From: Dillenia suffruticosa
Lineage: Eukaryota; Streptophyta; Magnoliopsida; Dilleniales; Dilleniaceae
Assembly: GCA_033439265.1 (NCBI GenBank)
Contig: JAVTVX010000015.1
Coordinates: 25,473,947 to 25,537,946, forward strand
Length of the DNA stretch: 64,000 bases
Direction of reading: 5' to 3'
Part shown: positions 1-12,244 of the stretch, piece after piece
Numbering within the stretch: position 1 is the first letter of the stretch
How the letters are laid out: each line of letters starts with the position of its first letter
Program-made: the position numbers and the translations under genes
Notes under the pieces: generated by a model
Seen by the model: the letters and a program-made list of their open reading frames with translations, nothing else
The model's database searches: none
What the model was told of the DNA's origin: nothing

Positions 1-518
1 GAATGTTTTTTTTTTTTTTTTTTTTTCATTTTTTAAGAACAAGAGTGTAATGATGAGCAATTACCTTCTTTGATAACATACTACTAAAATATTCAATAAT
101 TTATTGACCTATTTGTGTCTCTTAAATGTTTTTGGGACATTTTATAAAATTAAAGTTAGACTCAACTAAAATTAGATAAAAAGTTTTCAATACAAAATTT
201 TATTAATTTAATCATTATTTCTCTATATAGAGATATTTGACTTTAAATAATAAAACTATATTTTGTACTAATTTTTTTTTCTTTACATCTAGAAAAGGGA
301 AATATGAGCTGTGAACATAATGTGGCTTATACCTCTTCATAAAAAGTCTTGTCTAAATTTCTATTTCTCATCCTATAAATTACACTATTTGCTTTTCTAA
401 TAACATGTTTGGTACAGCTTAAGAAAGTTCCACTTGGGTCAATTTATCTTAATTTATGTTTAGTCATATTCTCCTTACAACATTCCATAAATCAAGTCAA
501 AAAGATTATTTATAAGAA
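1..518. other. AT-rich DNA, nothing recognised
   Basis: The stretch begins with a T-run and is AT-rich throughout. I see no open frame with family resemblance, no RNA gene and no clear repeat end before the abrupt switch to GC-rich rDNA near 519. Confidence 0.5.
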
Positions 519-1311
519 ATGACACCGCGCGACGTGCGGTGCTCTTCCGGCCGCTGGACCCTACCTCCGGCTGAGCCGTTTCCAGGGTGGGCAGGCCGTT
601 AAATAGAAAAGATAACTCTTTCCGAGGCCCCCGTCGACGTCTCCGGACTCCCTAACGTTGCCGTCAGCCGCCATGTCCCGGTTCAGGAATTTTAACCCGA
701 TTCCCTTTCGAAGCTCGCGCCTGGGCGCTGTCGGACGGGCTTCCCCCGTCTCTTAGGGTCGACTAACCCATGTGTAAGTGCCGTTCACATGGAACCTTTC
801 CCTTCTTCGGCCTTCAAAGTTCTCATTTGAATATTTGTTACTACCACCAAGATCCGCACCGACGGCCGCTCTGCCCGGGCTCGCGCCCCGGGTTTTGCAG
901 CGACCGCCGTGCCCTCCTACTCATCGGGGCATGGCCCTTGCCTCGACGGCCGGGTGTAGGTCACGCGCTTAAGCGCCATCCATTTTCGGGACTAGTTGAT
1001 TCGGCAGGTGAGTTGTTACACATTCCTTAGCGGATTTCGACTTCCATGACCACCGTCCTGCTGTCTTAATCGACCAACACCCTTTGCGGGTTCTGGATTA
1101 GTGCGCAGTTGGGCACCGTAACCCGACTTCCGGTTCATCCCGCATCGCCAGTTTTGCTTACCAAAAATAGCCCACTTGGAGCTCTCGATTTCGTGGCGCG
1201 GCTCATCAGAGCAGCCGCGCCATCCTACCTATTTAAAGTTTGAGAATAGGTCGAGGGCGTTGCGCCCCCGATGCCTCTAATCATTGGCTTTACCCGATAG
1301 AACTCGAAGGG

Positions 1312-1346
<35 letters not shown>

Positions 1347-1460
1347 TAGCTACTAGATGGTTCGATTAGTCTTTCGCCCCTATACCCAAGTCAGACGAAC
1401 GATTTGCACGTCAGTATCGCTGCGGGCCTCCTCCAGAGTTTCCTCTGGCTTCGCCCCGCT

Positions 1461-1502
<42 letters not shown>

Positions 1503-1542
1503 GCACTCGAACCCTTCTCAGAAGATCAAGGTCGGTCGCATA
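519..1542 (-). pseudogene. Decayed fragment of nuclear 25S ribosomal RNA gene
   Basis: Read on the minus strand, this is an internal part of plant 25S rRNA, recognised from long conserved stretches. The 5' side (near 1540) has GACCGACCTTGATCTTCTG. Then come the segment around 1380-1330 (tatagggg / gttccctccgaagtttccc), the segment around 860-790 (caaatgagaactttgaaggc), and the 3' side near 560-520 (gtagggtccagcggc, gaagagcaccgcacg). About 1.02 kb of an expected 3.4 kb is present; no 18S, 5.8S or spacer adjoins it. Scattered C-to-T and G-to-A differences from the conserved sequence look like decay of methylated CpG sites. It is therefore a dispersed, probably silent fragment rather than part of an rDNA array. 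GC content jumps sharply at both borders. Confidence 0.93.
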
Positions 1543-2639
1543 AATAGAATTCGAACAATTTATAAAAGAAATTTAAACCATTATTATATTAAGAATTTTT
1601 TTTATTGATAATCTCAATTAATCTCTGTTGATTGTGGCCTTGGCTTTCCTACTCCAACAAAATCTAATAATTAACCATTTCCTATCTTATGAACCTGAAA
1701 AGGGGGAAAAAATACCCAAATATGAGGCACTATAGCCGGTGCAAATACTATTACATAGTTATGTCACTCTAGGATTATTTTGAAAAATCTCAACAGAGCA
1801 CAATTCACCTTAATTGGAGTATATTTTTTCTATTTTTAAGTAAATTAGAAGATTTATTTAGTAAGAAATATATGGTTTTGCAAGTAAAATCAAATTTTTC
1901 TACAAAATCAATTTAACTTGTAACTATATTAACAAGACAATACCCACATACTAAAACATCATTCTAGGGTTTTATTTTCACGCCTCAAGCTCAAGGGGTT
2001 TGATTATATAATATAAGTACTGTCTCTAAAACTAGAATCAAAATCAAAGAACTTGCTTCCAACACCATAATTAACACCACAAAAAAGAAAAATATGACAA
2101 AAAATGAAACACTTAGCACAAGCAAAGCATTAAAGAACAAAATTAAGAAATAAAACATCCAAAAGAAACAAAAAATGAAACAAAATCAAAAACCCTTTTA
2201 TCCATAGTCCAAATTACCATCATTCATCGACATATAGAATTAGAAAACGTTCACCAATTACACAAAACTCTCATTAACATCACATTGATTCACACAAACA
2301 CAATCCAACACAACAAAAACAAGAACAAAAGATTAAACAATAATAGAGTAAAAGCTTATCATATTTCTTGTGCATTGTCATGAGAAAAATTAGAGAGAAA
2401 TTAAAATAACAATATAATAAAATATCCAACACTATATGTTAAAATCCAATATAATCAAATAGAAATATGATAATCCATGTAGTTGATAGAGAAAGATGCA
2501 ACATTCAAATTCACAACTAATATTTTCATACATTGATAACTAATCCTCCACTTCATACTTATTCTGATATGACATGTGTTCATTAAGTTACTAAAGGAAT
2601 TGAAAGTTTTTAAATTACATACCTTAGCTACTCTAGCTT
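1543..2639. other. AT-rich DNA, no gene seen
   Basis: AT-rich sequence with A-rich runs around 2040-2350. It lies beyond the second gene of the outer CACTA transposon and may be its terminal part, but I could not find a convincing CACTA terminus here. No other feature is supported. Confidence 0.4.
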
Positions 2640-3430
2640 TCTCCTTACTCCACGTCTTGTCTTTCTTTTGGAATGTTTACTTGAAAGTGTCTATAAATAA
2701 TCGCTCGATTCCCATTTGCTTGGCCTAAAAAAAACATTGCTAGAAAAAATGAAATAGTTAAAAAATAATTGAATTAAATTAAAACACTAGTGTTTTAACA
2801 AAATTACCAATCTATTTCTACGCTCATCTGCATTGACTGATCCTCCCGTATAAGTGGCAGATGATTTTCTAGAATTACAAGATCGATTCTTCCTATTCTA
2901 CTGACTTCTTCGTTTGCTCTCTTCAGATTCCCAAAAGTTCAAAATTCTAACACAATTTTCTTCGATGATGCAATTTGGCTTATTTCTACTGCTCTTTGCA
3001 TAATTCAACAATCCTCGAATGTGAAGACCACATTTCTTGTTAAACATTCTTCTTATCTTATTCTACTTAGTCTCATCCCAAGTGAACTGTCACTGTAATA
3101 AATAAAAATATAATTAACTCTATTAAAATTATAAACTTAGTTTCATATATAAACTGAAGGGTATAACTTACCTTAAATTTTTTTCGCCATAATTCTTTTG
3201 TATCTTTTGGAGTGCTAGTGTAAGTCATCCGAATCTCACCCCAATGGTTATTCACTATTCTATTAAACTCGTGCACAACATGTTTAGAATTTGTGAATCT
3301 ATCATAATGGTAAGTAAATAAAATAATTAAAGAAACATATGCTATATAAATAAAAGGAACAATAATCATAAAATTTTAAAATGTAGTACTTACAAATCTC
3401 CGCAAGGGGATATCATCTATTGCCTATCTT
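2640..3430 (-). pseudogene. Second gene of outer CACTA transposon (Transposase_24-like), 3' part
   Basis: Minus-strand translation around 3369-3190 has the layout of the plant En/Spm second protein (Transposase_24 family), e.g. NNHWGEIRM and PKDTKELWRKKFK. Further 3', around 3080-2820, come FTWDET, the basic segment FNKKCGLHIRGLLNYAK, a W-x-S-E motif, then NRKNRSCNSRKSSATYTGGS. The last block corresponds to the family signature usually read as NRASxRSSKYTGGS. Introns and stops break the frame, so it is a pseudogene. Its 5' part lies at 6204-6400, beyond the solo LTR that interrupts the gene. The family's role is binding and excision of the transposon together with TNP2; this copy is not expected to work. 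Confidence 0.75.
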
Positions 3431-3435
3431 CTTTC

Positions 3436-6198
3436 TGTCACGCCCCGACCCACTCCCGAGCCAGGCACGCAACGAGCCCGCCGCGGCACCCAGATGCACG
3501 GGCACCACGTCCCGCACATCGAAGCACCGTAAGGCTGTTAACATTCATATAATCCAAGTTTCCAAATCACAGAAATCCCCAAGTGATAAAAATAATACAT
3601 GTATGCCTCAATGTAAATTAAAATGAGTGAGAGTTAACCTTATACAGACCAGAAGAATTATAAATACAGTCATCCCAATTTAAACAAATACAATGGTCAT
3701 CCTAACTTACTCAAGATAAAACAATAACCTCAATATATAGCGGAAGAGCGGGTAGTCATACCCCAGCCCAGTAGTCTCCAAAGAATATCCAATACAACAA
3801 TGCGCACAAATCTCTCGGTCTGAGTCTACCCCTGTAGGAGGGAAATGTGAGGGGTGAGTACCATAGAGTGGGGGGTTGGTACTCAGCAAGTCGGGGGGAA
3901 TGACATGCTACAATTAATTTTTTTTGGGTGAATTAGGAGTGCCAAAATTATGTCCCAATAAATCCATAGTATGCAAAAAAAATATTATGATATCTCAATA
4001 AATCATTCACGGCATACGTATCAAATCAAATATGCATCCAGTATGTATGTCCGTTATATCGTATAGAGCCAGCCGAAAATATCCCGGCAAGGGCCGACCA
4101 TGGCCAAGGACGGGCAACGTTGGGGGTTTTCACAGTGCAAGTAATAAAATAAGGCTCTCTACCCCAACGTTGGCCACAGACTACTCCAACTAGCCTGTAT
4201 ATATATATCGTACACGTATCAAGGATCAAGCGTGTATGGAAACCCGCCGGTGCTAGACCTACCAAGGTCCTCCCCGGAGTGGTTCAACCGACGACTGTCC
4301 ATACAATATGTATGACGATCTGGCGGATACCCCCTGCAGAGGCGTATCCGGGCACAACAGGTGCCTCTACCAAATGTCCTTCGTAGCTACGGAATGCCAT
4401 AGGAAGCATATCATTATCATCACAGTATCCAGGGGCATCCAGCCCAAATCACATATCTCAAGCCAAATCATCAAGCCTTATCATGTCAAAAGCATGTGCC
4501 AATATGCAATGAAAGTATAAAATCATGTGGATATATCAAAGTGTGGCACAATCATCAAGTATCAAAATCATGGATGCATATCGATATAAATAAGTTGGGA
4601 CACTCCATATATCACAAAACATTTTCATAAATCCAGGAGAATAGGTCAATCATACCATTTTAAATCATGCTTTTGAAAGCTTTTTAAAACACGGTATCAA
4701 TTAAAAGTAGATGTCAAGTCCCACTCACTGTTAGGGGAGGATAACGCACTCCCCAATATTTCCACAAAGTGTAAATCAAGTGTCCCCTCCGTTCAACTCA
4801 AATAACTCTTAGGGAGACAAACAGTCCGCAGATTTTTAACCTGCGCAGTCATGGAAAACAGACTATAACTTTGGCTATACCAATCCAAATCAGATGATTC
4901 TTATCTCATTTTAAAGCTAAGGGATAGCACTATAACTTTCATTTTGCACACTTCCTCAGATTCAAATCACAGAATTCCCGGTAAGCCTCATTTTGTTACA
5001 GCCATATTTAAGTTTCAGATTCTGTCCAGTTTTCGTACAGAAGCTATAACTTTCATCCTACTCATCAAAGTCTAATGATATTTTAACATGTTATAGCTAA
5101 GATGTAGATCTACAACTTTCGTGTTTTGAGTTTTATCTAAATATGTCTGGAAGGGGTTGAACAAAATTCATGAACAGGACAGATACGTTTTAGTGAAACA
5201 TACAGTTTCTGTCAACACAGTTTTAAGGAAAATTGTATAACTTTCAATTTCCTCATGCGAAATAGCTGAAATTTTTATATGTTATAGACAAGGCATATAT
5301 CTATAACTTTCATGTTTTGTGTTTCTTCAAACTAAGACCGGAGAGGGGTCGTTTTTACTCACTACTGTCAAGGTTCGAAACAGGACGCTTCTATGTCGAG
5401 TTTCAGGAAAAGTGCCATAACTTTTGGCACAGGCATCCGAATTTAGTGATTCTTACCTCGTTGGAAAGATAAGACTTAGATCTACAATTCATATAACTAT
5501 CACATTTTCAAATTCTGGCTCTAAGATGCCTTAAAACAGAGATGAATCACGGACAGAAATAACATTTAAAGTAAGACAGGATAAAATTTCTTACCTCACT
5601 TTCTTTGTCTTCCTCTCTTGCTTCTCTCCTTGTTCTCACGAATTTGGGAAGAATGAACAAGCATTCTAAGGCCTTCTTCTTTTATTATTGTGTTAATAAG
5701 TCACCACCCTTGGATCAAATCTCCAATTAATCTAAACCATAGGATCGTTTTGACTATTGCATGTGTTTTGATTGGTTCTTTTTTTTTTTGTGTGCATGTG
5801 TTCTCATTGGCCCACCTTGCCTTTCTCATCTCCATTTGGCCAACACTTGTCCTCCTCACTATAACACTTGTTCAACACAAGAATACACTTGTCACATTTC
5901 ATTTAAGTTTTGTTAATTGCTAACAAGTCCTTTGACTTATAAAAATTCTAATTTGACCCCTAAAATTTTCATAATTTCATACTAGGCCCAAAATCTTATA
6001 TTAGACCTAATTTAATTTATTTAATATGAAATTAAGGTTTTGAATCTCTTTGAGTCAAAATTGATCCGATTTATATTTTACCGTCAAATATCATTTTTTT
6101 TTGTGAAAATTCATGAACCTGTAGTAATAGAAACAACATATATGTATATATATATGAAATGGAATTCACTATAGAATACACCGAGGGTCGGTGTTACA
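3436..6198 (-). mobile_element. Solo LTR 'A' (LTR-retrotransposon fossil) in the outer CACTA
   Basis: A 2763-bp LTR with TG...CA ends on the given strand: TGTCACGCCCCGACCC at the left and GGGTCGGTGTTACA at the right. It is flanked by a perfect 5-bp target duplication, CTTTC at 3431-3435 and 6199-6203. No coding part, primer-binding site or second LTR is present, so it is a solo LTR left by recombination. Reversed, its ends read TGTAACACCGA...GGGTCGGGGCGTGACA, the same terminal pattern as solo LTRs B and C at 53-59 kb. It is therefore a minus-strand member of the same group, though internally it is quite different. Long LTRs with these ends resemble Gypsy chromovirus (Tekay/Del-like) LTRs from memory; the family is not certain. 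Confidence 0.88.
4858..5503. repeat. Four diverged modules of about 170-190 bp inside solo LTR A
   Basis: Four successive blocks start near 4858, 5028, 5218 and 5393. They share the order: a 'cag/cagtttt' lead, (c)tataactttc, then about 60 bp later a second 'atctacaactttc(gt)gttttg' segment. They are strongly diverged and spaced 170-190 bp apart. They look like an old internal amplification inside the LTR. Confidence 0.6.
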
Positions 6199-6203
6199 CT
6201 TTC

Positions 6204-6400
6204 CCCTCAACAAGTGAATGTTGCACCGAAGATGTAACCAAAGGGGACGGCAAAGGTGCATCAGTAGAAGGGGAAGAGAAAGGGGAAGGGAAAGGTGTAG
6301 TTGAAGGGGATTGAAACGCTGAGGAGGAAGGGCTTGGTCTTCCATCACTAACTCGTTATGCCCCCACATCGGTACTATCAAGTATAAATGTTAGAACAAT
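6204..6400 (-). pseudogene. Second gene of outer CACTA, 5' proline/serine-rich part
   Basis: On the minus strand one frame reads a low-complexity Pro/Ser-rich N-terminus (GRPSPSSAFQSPSTTPFPS, then repeated FPSP/PSTDAP units). This is typical of the poorly conserved N-terminal part of the En/Spm second protein. The overlapping Leu-rich frame is a shadow. It is cut off at the target duplication of solo LTR A, beyond which the conserved core continues at 3430-2640. Confidence 0.5.
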
Positions 6401-6599
6401 AAAGAGAATAAAAATTGCATGTTCATTAGATACATAATGAAGTATATGAAGAAACTTACCATATTTAAATTAACGTACTAATGAGTACAAAGGCCACCAA
6501 TACTCCAAAAAACCAACTCTAATGATCTATAAAAAAGAAGACAGTGTATCAACAAATGAAAGATAATATATAATAAAAATCACACTACCAAATGATGTA

Positions 6600-9260
6600 T
6601 AATAAAGACAGTGTACCATGACTTCGAACTGGAATTAATAGGACTTTCATCATTTCTTTCCGCTCTTTGTCTCTTGCACTGTACGTGGGGCTCAAAATAG
6701 TATGAGGCAAACGTTGTTACTTTCTCCGCAATGTATGCATTAACAATCGAGATTTCAACCTATGCTTTATTTTTCACTTTTCTCTTCAAATGATATAGAA
6801 ATCGAATTTTAATGAAACAAAGTGTATGAGAAAATAATATATAATGAAGTTAGTAATTTGATATGCATTGAAAATGAAGTGTAGAAGATAAAAAGTTCAC
6901 CTTTCAAATGGATACATCTATCGAAATTAGACAGGACTTACAACTTTAGCCTCATGAGGCATGTGAACTAGGAGGTGTTCCATGAAATCAAAGAACGACG
7001 GATGAAATATCCTTTCTAAGTTACACAAAATGATAGGAATATCTCTCTAATTTCTCCATGTGTGATTCCCTTAACATTTTCATGCAAATGTTATGAAGGA
7101 AAATATTTAACTCTATAATGGCGCCTCATACAAAATTTGGTAAAAATTCATTGAAAGCAATAAGAATTAGTTTTTCCATAAATATGTGACAATCATGACT
7201 TTTCAAACCAATCAACTTGCAATCCTTCAAATCGACACATCTCCGAAGATTTGAGGCATAACTATCAAAAAATCTCATCGATTTCAATCACTCACAAACA
7301 ATCTGTCTCTGATCCTTATTCAATGTATAAACTGCCTTTGATTTTGGTCCCTTACTATTTCCATCGATATCAAGTGTAGGTTAATTACAAAGAAATCGCA
7401 TGTCTTTTCTTGTATTCAAGTTATCTTTCATTTTTCCAATGACATAAATTACTGTATTTATCATATTATCAAAACCATTTTTCTCCATATGCATCACATC
7501 GAGATTATGATGGATCAGATAGTCTTCCAATATGATATATCCCAAAATATACTCAGTTTGGTTCATTATGCATACTTCCATATCCATATGTTGTACCATG
7601 TGGGTCTTCAATAATAGATGGAAAGTGAAGCATTCGCTTCCAAATTTGTTCATCGGTTAATCTTAATGGAGGAGGTGCTTTTTAAATTTTATTCTTAGTG
7701 AACTCTTTTTTATTTCTTCTAAATTTATGATTTAGCGACAAAAATTATTTTTGGTAATCAAAATAACTTGTCTTCTTACCATATTTCAATCTGAATGATT
7801 TTGATCTCTCCATATATATCGGGCATCCTAAGATCCCAACGGTTCTCCATCTTAATAACATGTCATAAGTTGGAAAGTCATTTATCATCCAATGAAGAAT
7901 AGCCTTCATTATAAATATCTGATCAGTATGAACATCATATGTAGGAATACATTCATCATATAGTTGTTTTAACTCCACAATCAATGGTTGCATATAAATA
8001 TCTATTAACTTTTTCGGATTTTACAGGTCAAGCATGACCAATGTTAAAAATATTTAGGGTGTCTTCAAATACATACCAAGCGGAAGATTGTACAGAGTTA
8101 AGATTATTAGCCAACATGAATAAGTTTTTCCTGATTTGCCAAATGGAGCAAACTCATCAGCACAAAGACCTAACCTAATGTCTCGAGTCTCTTTTGCAAA
8201 CTCAAGATATGTTCTATCAAAATGTTTTCATGCCTCTGCATTCGAAGGATGATGCATAAGCCATTCTCCTATTTCATAATTTGCATGTCAAGTCATGTGT
8301 TCAGCAATGGCCTTAAATGTATAAAGCCTTCGCAATCTAGGAGTTAAGGGTAAATAAAATATTTGTCTGCATAGTTTATGCTATTGATTACGACCTGACC
8401 TCCTACACTATTATACCCACATTGGTTACAAAATTTATAAAATTCTACATTTTTATCATCTCCCCAATATAATATACAACAATCTTTGCATACATCAATC
8501 CTTTCTATTAGAAGATCTAAGCTTTCACCAGCTTTTTCATACTATAGAAATTATTTGGTATGATATGATCACAAGACAATATTTTTCGAATTACTTGAAC
8601 AATATCATTGAATCAATCATCAGACATATTATACTCTGCCTTGACATTTAACAGTCTTGTCGTTAGTGATAACTTAGTATAGCTGTCACAACCAGCCCAC
8701 AAAGATTCATTTCTAGCTCTCAGCATTTCCTGATATTGATTAGAGAAAAATGTTTCATTATTCACCTTCTCATCAACACCTGTTACTTCTATCTCCTCCA
8801 ATGGTGATGCATAACTAGTATACACTTGTTCAAATGTTGAAACAAAACTAGTACTTGCATGGTTCGATTCATGAATAAAATTCTAACCCGCTGCATCATT
8901 TATCATCCTTTGATATGAGTTCAGTTGATCATAATAACTCTGATCCCCTCTAATTAAAAATGCATGTCTTTTCGATATTCTTCATTGGATATAAACAATT
9001 CACTATGACAAGTCTAATTATAGTAATTTGGGATAAAACCAAATCCATAATGATGTTCCTTAACTTTATCACACTTACGAAATTTATCATTACCATACTT
9101 TCTACACAAATACCTTAACTTATTTTCATCTATAAACTTAATCTTACTACTAGCAAAATTCAAAAATTGTTTAAACCCAATAATAAACTCATCAGTTAAA
9201 TCTCGACATTCAGGTAAGTTCTTATTATATATCCAATTTCTATCGTTTTGCATTTTCTCT
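6600..9260 (-). pseudogene. TNP2 transposase gene of outer CACTA (En/Spm) transposon, decayed
   Basis: Minus-strand pieces appear in the order of plant TNP2 transposases. 9253-9014 is the N-terminal transposase-associated domain (DRNWIYNKNLPECRDLTDEF, then NFASSKIKFIDENKLRYLC). 8825-8613 is a TNP2 segment (MLRARNESLWAGCDSYTKLS). 7993-7745 holds the core (LIVELKQLYDE...TYDVHTDQIFIMKAILHW, INDFPTYDMLLRW, FRLKYGKKTSYFD). 7653-7381 has LDVMHMEKNGFDNMINTV. About 7250-6900 is the following DUF4218-type domain (RDIPIILCNLERIFHPSFFDF, HLLVHMPHEAKV). About 6800-6670 reads RFLYHLKRKVKNKA and YIAEKVTTFAS. Many stops and frame changes, some at former introns, show it is dead. Function in the family: DDE transposase that cuts CACTA ends. 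Confidence 0.87.
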
Positions 9261-10440
9261 GCTTACAAATTTGATTTATAAAATATTAATAAAAAGTACT
9301 ACTAACAAAAGATACTTGATTGGAGTAAAAAAAAATGGAGTTACCTTATTTATAAAGAGGGTCCTATTCTCCTTTTGAATTCGATCGATGAAACCTTATA
9401 ATTAAATAATATATTAGTATTACATATATACACTATTAATAATATAAATAATGTATAATATATTAATTTATAACAATAATAAATAATTAACATATAATAA
9501 AAAATAATATAAAAAACATTAACATATATAAATAAAAGTAAAAAAAAAAGTTATATTGCTTTTAAAGAGGTTCCTGCTCTCCTCATAAAACAGCATGATA
9601 ACATATATTAATTTGATATATATATCATAATATAAGGAAATATTAACCTAAATCAATATCCTTAGCAAAACTAGTTTAATAATAATTAAATTGTAATATA
9701 TCAATTAAATATAATAACATTATTTCATGTATTAGCAAAGAGAAAATGCCACAATAAAGTATTCTAAATAATCATAATCTTATTTAAATAATAAGTTGAA
9801 CAATCTATCTTCTTATAATATGATAGATTACTTATTTATATCAATCATCATATGTAAAATATATATATATATATATATATATATCATTTAAACATATTAT
9901 TAGCATTAAAAGATTAGGGTGATAACATATTATCATAATTATAATATTAATCATATTTAATATTTTCGAATATTATTATATCATGAATATTTATTATCAT
10001 AATATTGCATTATTTATATTATCTATGACAGTATATTATATTCTACATGTTGTAAATTATATTATAAAAGTTATCAATATTATCAGTATGATTCAGTAAC
10101 ATCGCTAATAATATTTATATAATAATTTGTATGAAAATTAATTTATATAAAAATTAATATTAAAATATGTTCAGATTAATAAGCTACTCATAATATATAT
10201 TATTATATATGTATTAATAATATAACATTATGTTATATTTTAAAATTAAACCTAATAATATGATTATGTGATCACTCATTTTAATATTATTAGTAGATAA
10301 TATCACACATAAACTAACTATATAAATTGTGTTAACAAAAGTTTATGATGATATGCTATTTACTGATAATGGATATACACCAGGGTCAAAGGACAACAAT
10401 AAAATAACATGAATCGAGATGGAAAAAATGAATACCTCAG
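9261..10440. other. Extremely AT-rich stretch upstream of the outer TNP2 gene
   Basis: About 1.2 kb of very AT-rich sequence without coding signal, including an (AT)n run at about 9859-9884. On the minus strand it lies immediately 5' of the TNP2 coding start, so it is likely the leader/intron or promoter region of the outer CACTA transposon. Confidence 0.5.
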
Positions 10441-10479
10441 CTACTTGGATGGTTGCTTTTCTCTCCTCTACTTGAGTTA

Positions 10480-11040
10480 CCTATCCAACCCAAACAAGCA
10501 CCACTATGCCACAGTCCAATAAATAAAAATAATATATAAATAAAAATAAAAAAAATATGGGAGGGGATGCCTCCCAGAATGGTAGCCCTGCCACCGGCCG
10601 CCATTCACAGAGGAGGGGGAGGGGGGCCCCTCGCCTCCCCTCCCCTTCTTTTGCCAAGATATGTGAGGGAGAGGGAGGGGACACCTCCTCTGAGGGGACA
10701 TCTCCTCCTCTTAGATCTGGCAGCTCTGCCGTCAGATCTGGAGTCTAGTAGTGAGCTGCCCCTGGACGGAGGGAGGGGTCCACCCTCCCCCCTCTTTTGA
10801 GAGAGACAAGGAAGGGGTAGGGGCAGCTCTCCTCCTCCCAAATTCGGTGGTGCTGCCATTGGATAATCAACCCAGCGTCGTGTCACCGTCGGACCTTGAG
10901 CAAAGATAGAAAGAGAGAGAGAGAGAGAGAGAGAGTTGGGAGACATACCTTGTTGCTCGAGTGCGCGCAAGAGAGAGAAAGAGAGCGACAAGCCATGAGA
11001 GAGAGATAGAATGAGAGTGTGAGAGGCATGAGGTTGAGTG
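10480..11040 (-). other. GC-rich leader-like block of the outer CACTA, with (AG)n run
   Basis: An abrupt GC-rich island (about 10557-10900) between AT-rich flanks, with many GGAGGGG / CCCCTCC runs and an (AG)n microsatellite at 10912-10935. Several overlapping open frames exist on both strands, but they are low-complexity and I recognise no protein. By position it is the 5' leader region of the minus-strand outer CACTA transposon. Confidence 0.4.
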
Positions 11041-11104
11041 AGAAGGGTTTGCACTTCTAATCAGCGATGAACTCTATGTTAGTCACTGATTTGTGACGAA
11101 CAAA
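11041..11104 (-). repeat. Outer CACTA subterminal repeats, left of the inner insertion
   Basis: Short 'agcgatgaac' / 'gtgacgaac' motifs here match the dense array at 19681-20790. The inner CACTA separates the two, so both belong to one subterminal array of the outer transposon. Confidence 0.65.
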
Positions 11105-11130
11105 CACTACAAGAAAAAGCACTAACACCG
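11105..11130 (+). repeat. Left terminal inverted repeat of inner CACTA
   Basis: CACTACAAGAAAAAGCACTA begins at 11105 and pairs imperfectly with the right end (19655-19680). CACTACAAGAAA is the usual start of plant CACTA elements. Confidence 0.9.
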
Positions 11131-12244
11131 CCAGATGATTAGCGTTAGAATCAAATTCATCAGTAATAACAACGGATTACCGTCAGACCTAGGAGCAAGA
11201 GATAGGTCAGAATCTGTGAGAGATTACCGTCGGATTCTGTGATAAAATTACCGACAGATTCATTTCCATCAGTAATTCAGACTGTAAAACAATCATCTTT
11301 TCTCATTTTAATTTGCGAAACCCTTTACCGACGGAATGGCGATTAATCAGCGATGGAAATTATCGACGGATATAAGTCTGTCGATAATTCTATTTAGGGC
11401 CAACAACTTAGGAAGATTCTCCCCATTTCATTCACGTATCTTTCTCTCCATCCCTCGCTGTCCTCTCTAGAGGACGTTCCTCCTCGTCTCAGGTGAAGTG
11501 ATTCTTCGTCGAGCTACGAGATTGGTCGTCTTGAGCTTCACTGTCACCGTCCGCATCGTTGTGGGCCCCCTCGTCAGGTTAGTCTCACTGTCTATCTCTG
11601 TCTTTTTGTGTTTTTGTATCTTAGATTAGGGTTTCTCTGTCTCTTATACCAAGCCTTGTGGAATCGAAATAAAAGTGCCCAAAAAATGCTTTGTTCAAAA
11701 CATTTTATCATTTGTTATAAAGAAGGGGCCGATGACCTAGAAAACACCACAATAACATAACCCCCCCTTTTTTCTTCAGACGCCCACACCAAATCTGAGA
11801 TTGCTATGGAGTGTGGGGGTGGTCTTGTTTGTAACGTCTTTGTCTAGTTCTATCTTTATTAATTTGCTTATTCTATAATGAAGAACTAAATTTAGGTATG
11901 TTCTAAACAAAATTACATTCTATTAGCACCATTTTGCCAATTAGATGAGTGTGGACATGAAACGAACCCTTGCTCTATGACATTGTTGTTAAAGACACAA
12001 CGACAAATCAAATTTCAAAGAGAGAAATTTCAAATGAAAAAGAGCAGGAAAAAATATCATTTTTCATGTGTTATTTGTAGCTTATTTTCATGTGTCAAAA
12101 TCGGACAATGATGCTTGGCTGTTAACATAGAGGCATTAAGATTAATATTTTTTTACATACCCCACTTCATTAACATACCCCGCCTAATTATCATTTTTTT
12201 AATTCTTTATTGGTTATACAGTTTGAACTTGGAAATGGGGTCAA

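Noticed and set aside
770-1608. Open frames of 60-90 codons in the GC-rich block near the left edge
   Set aside because: They are translations of 25S rRNA sequence, not proteins.
1728-1745. CACTATAGCCGG, a possible left end of the outer CACTA
   Set aside because: The match is only to CACTA; no matching inverted end was found on the right and no target duplication.
10744-10752. tctagtagtg, like the right end of a CACTA element
   Set aside because: Single short match inside the GC-rich leader block, with no partner end and no target duplication.
10605-11054. 149-codon minus-strand open frame
   Set aside because: Low-complexity Ser/Leu/Pro read of an (AG)n tract and GC-rich repeats.
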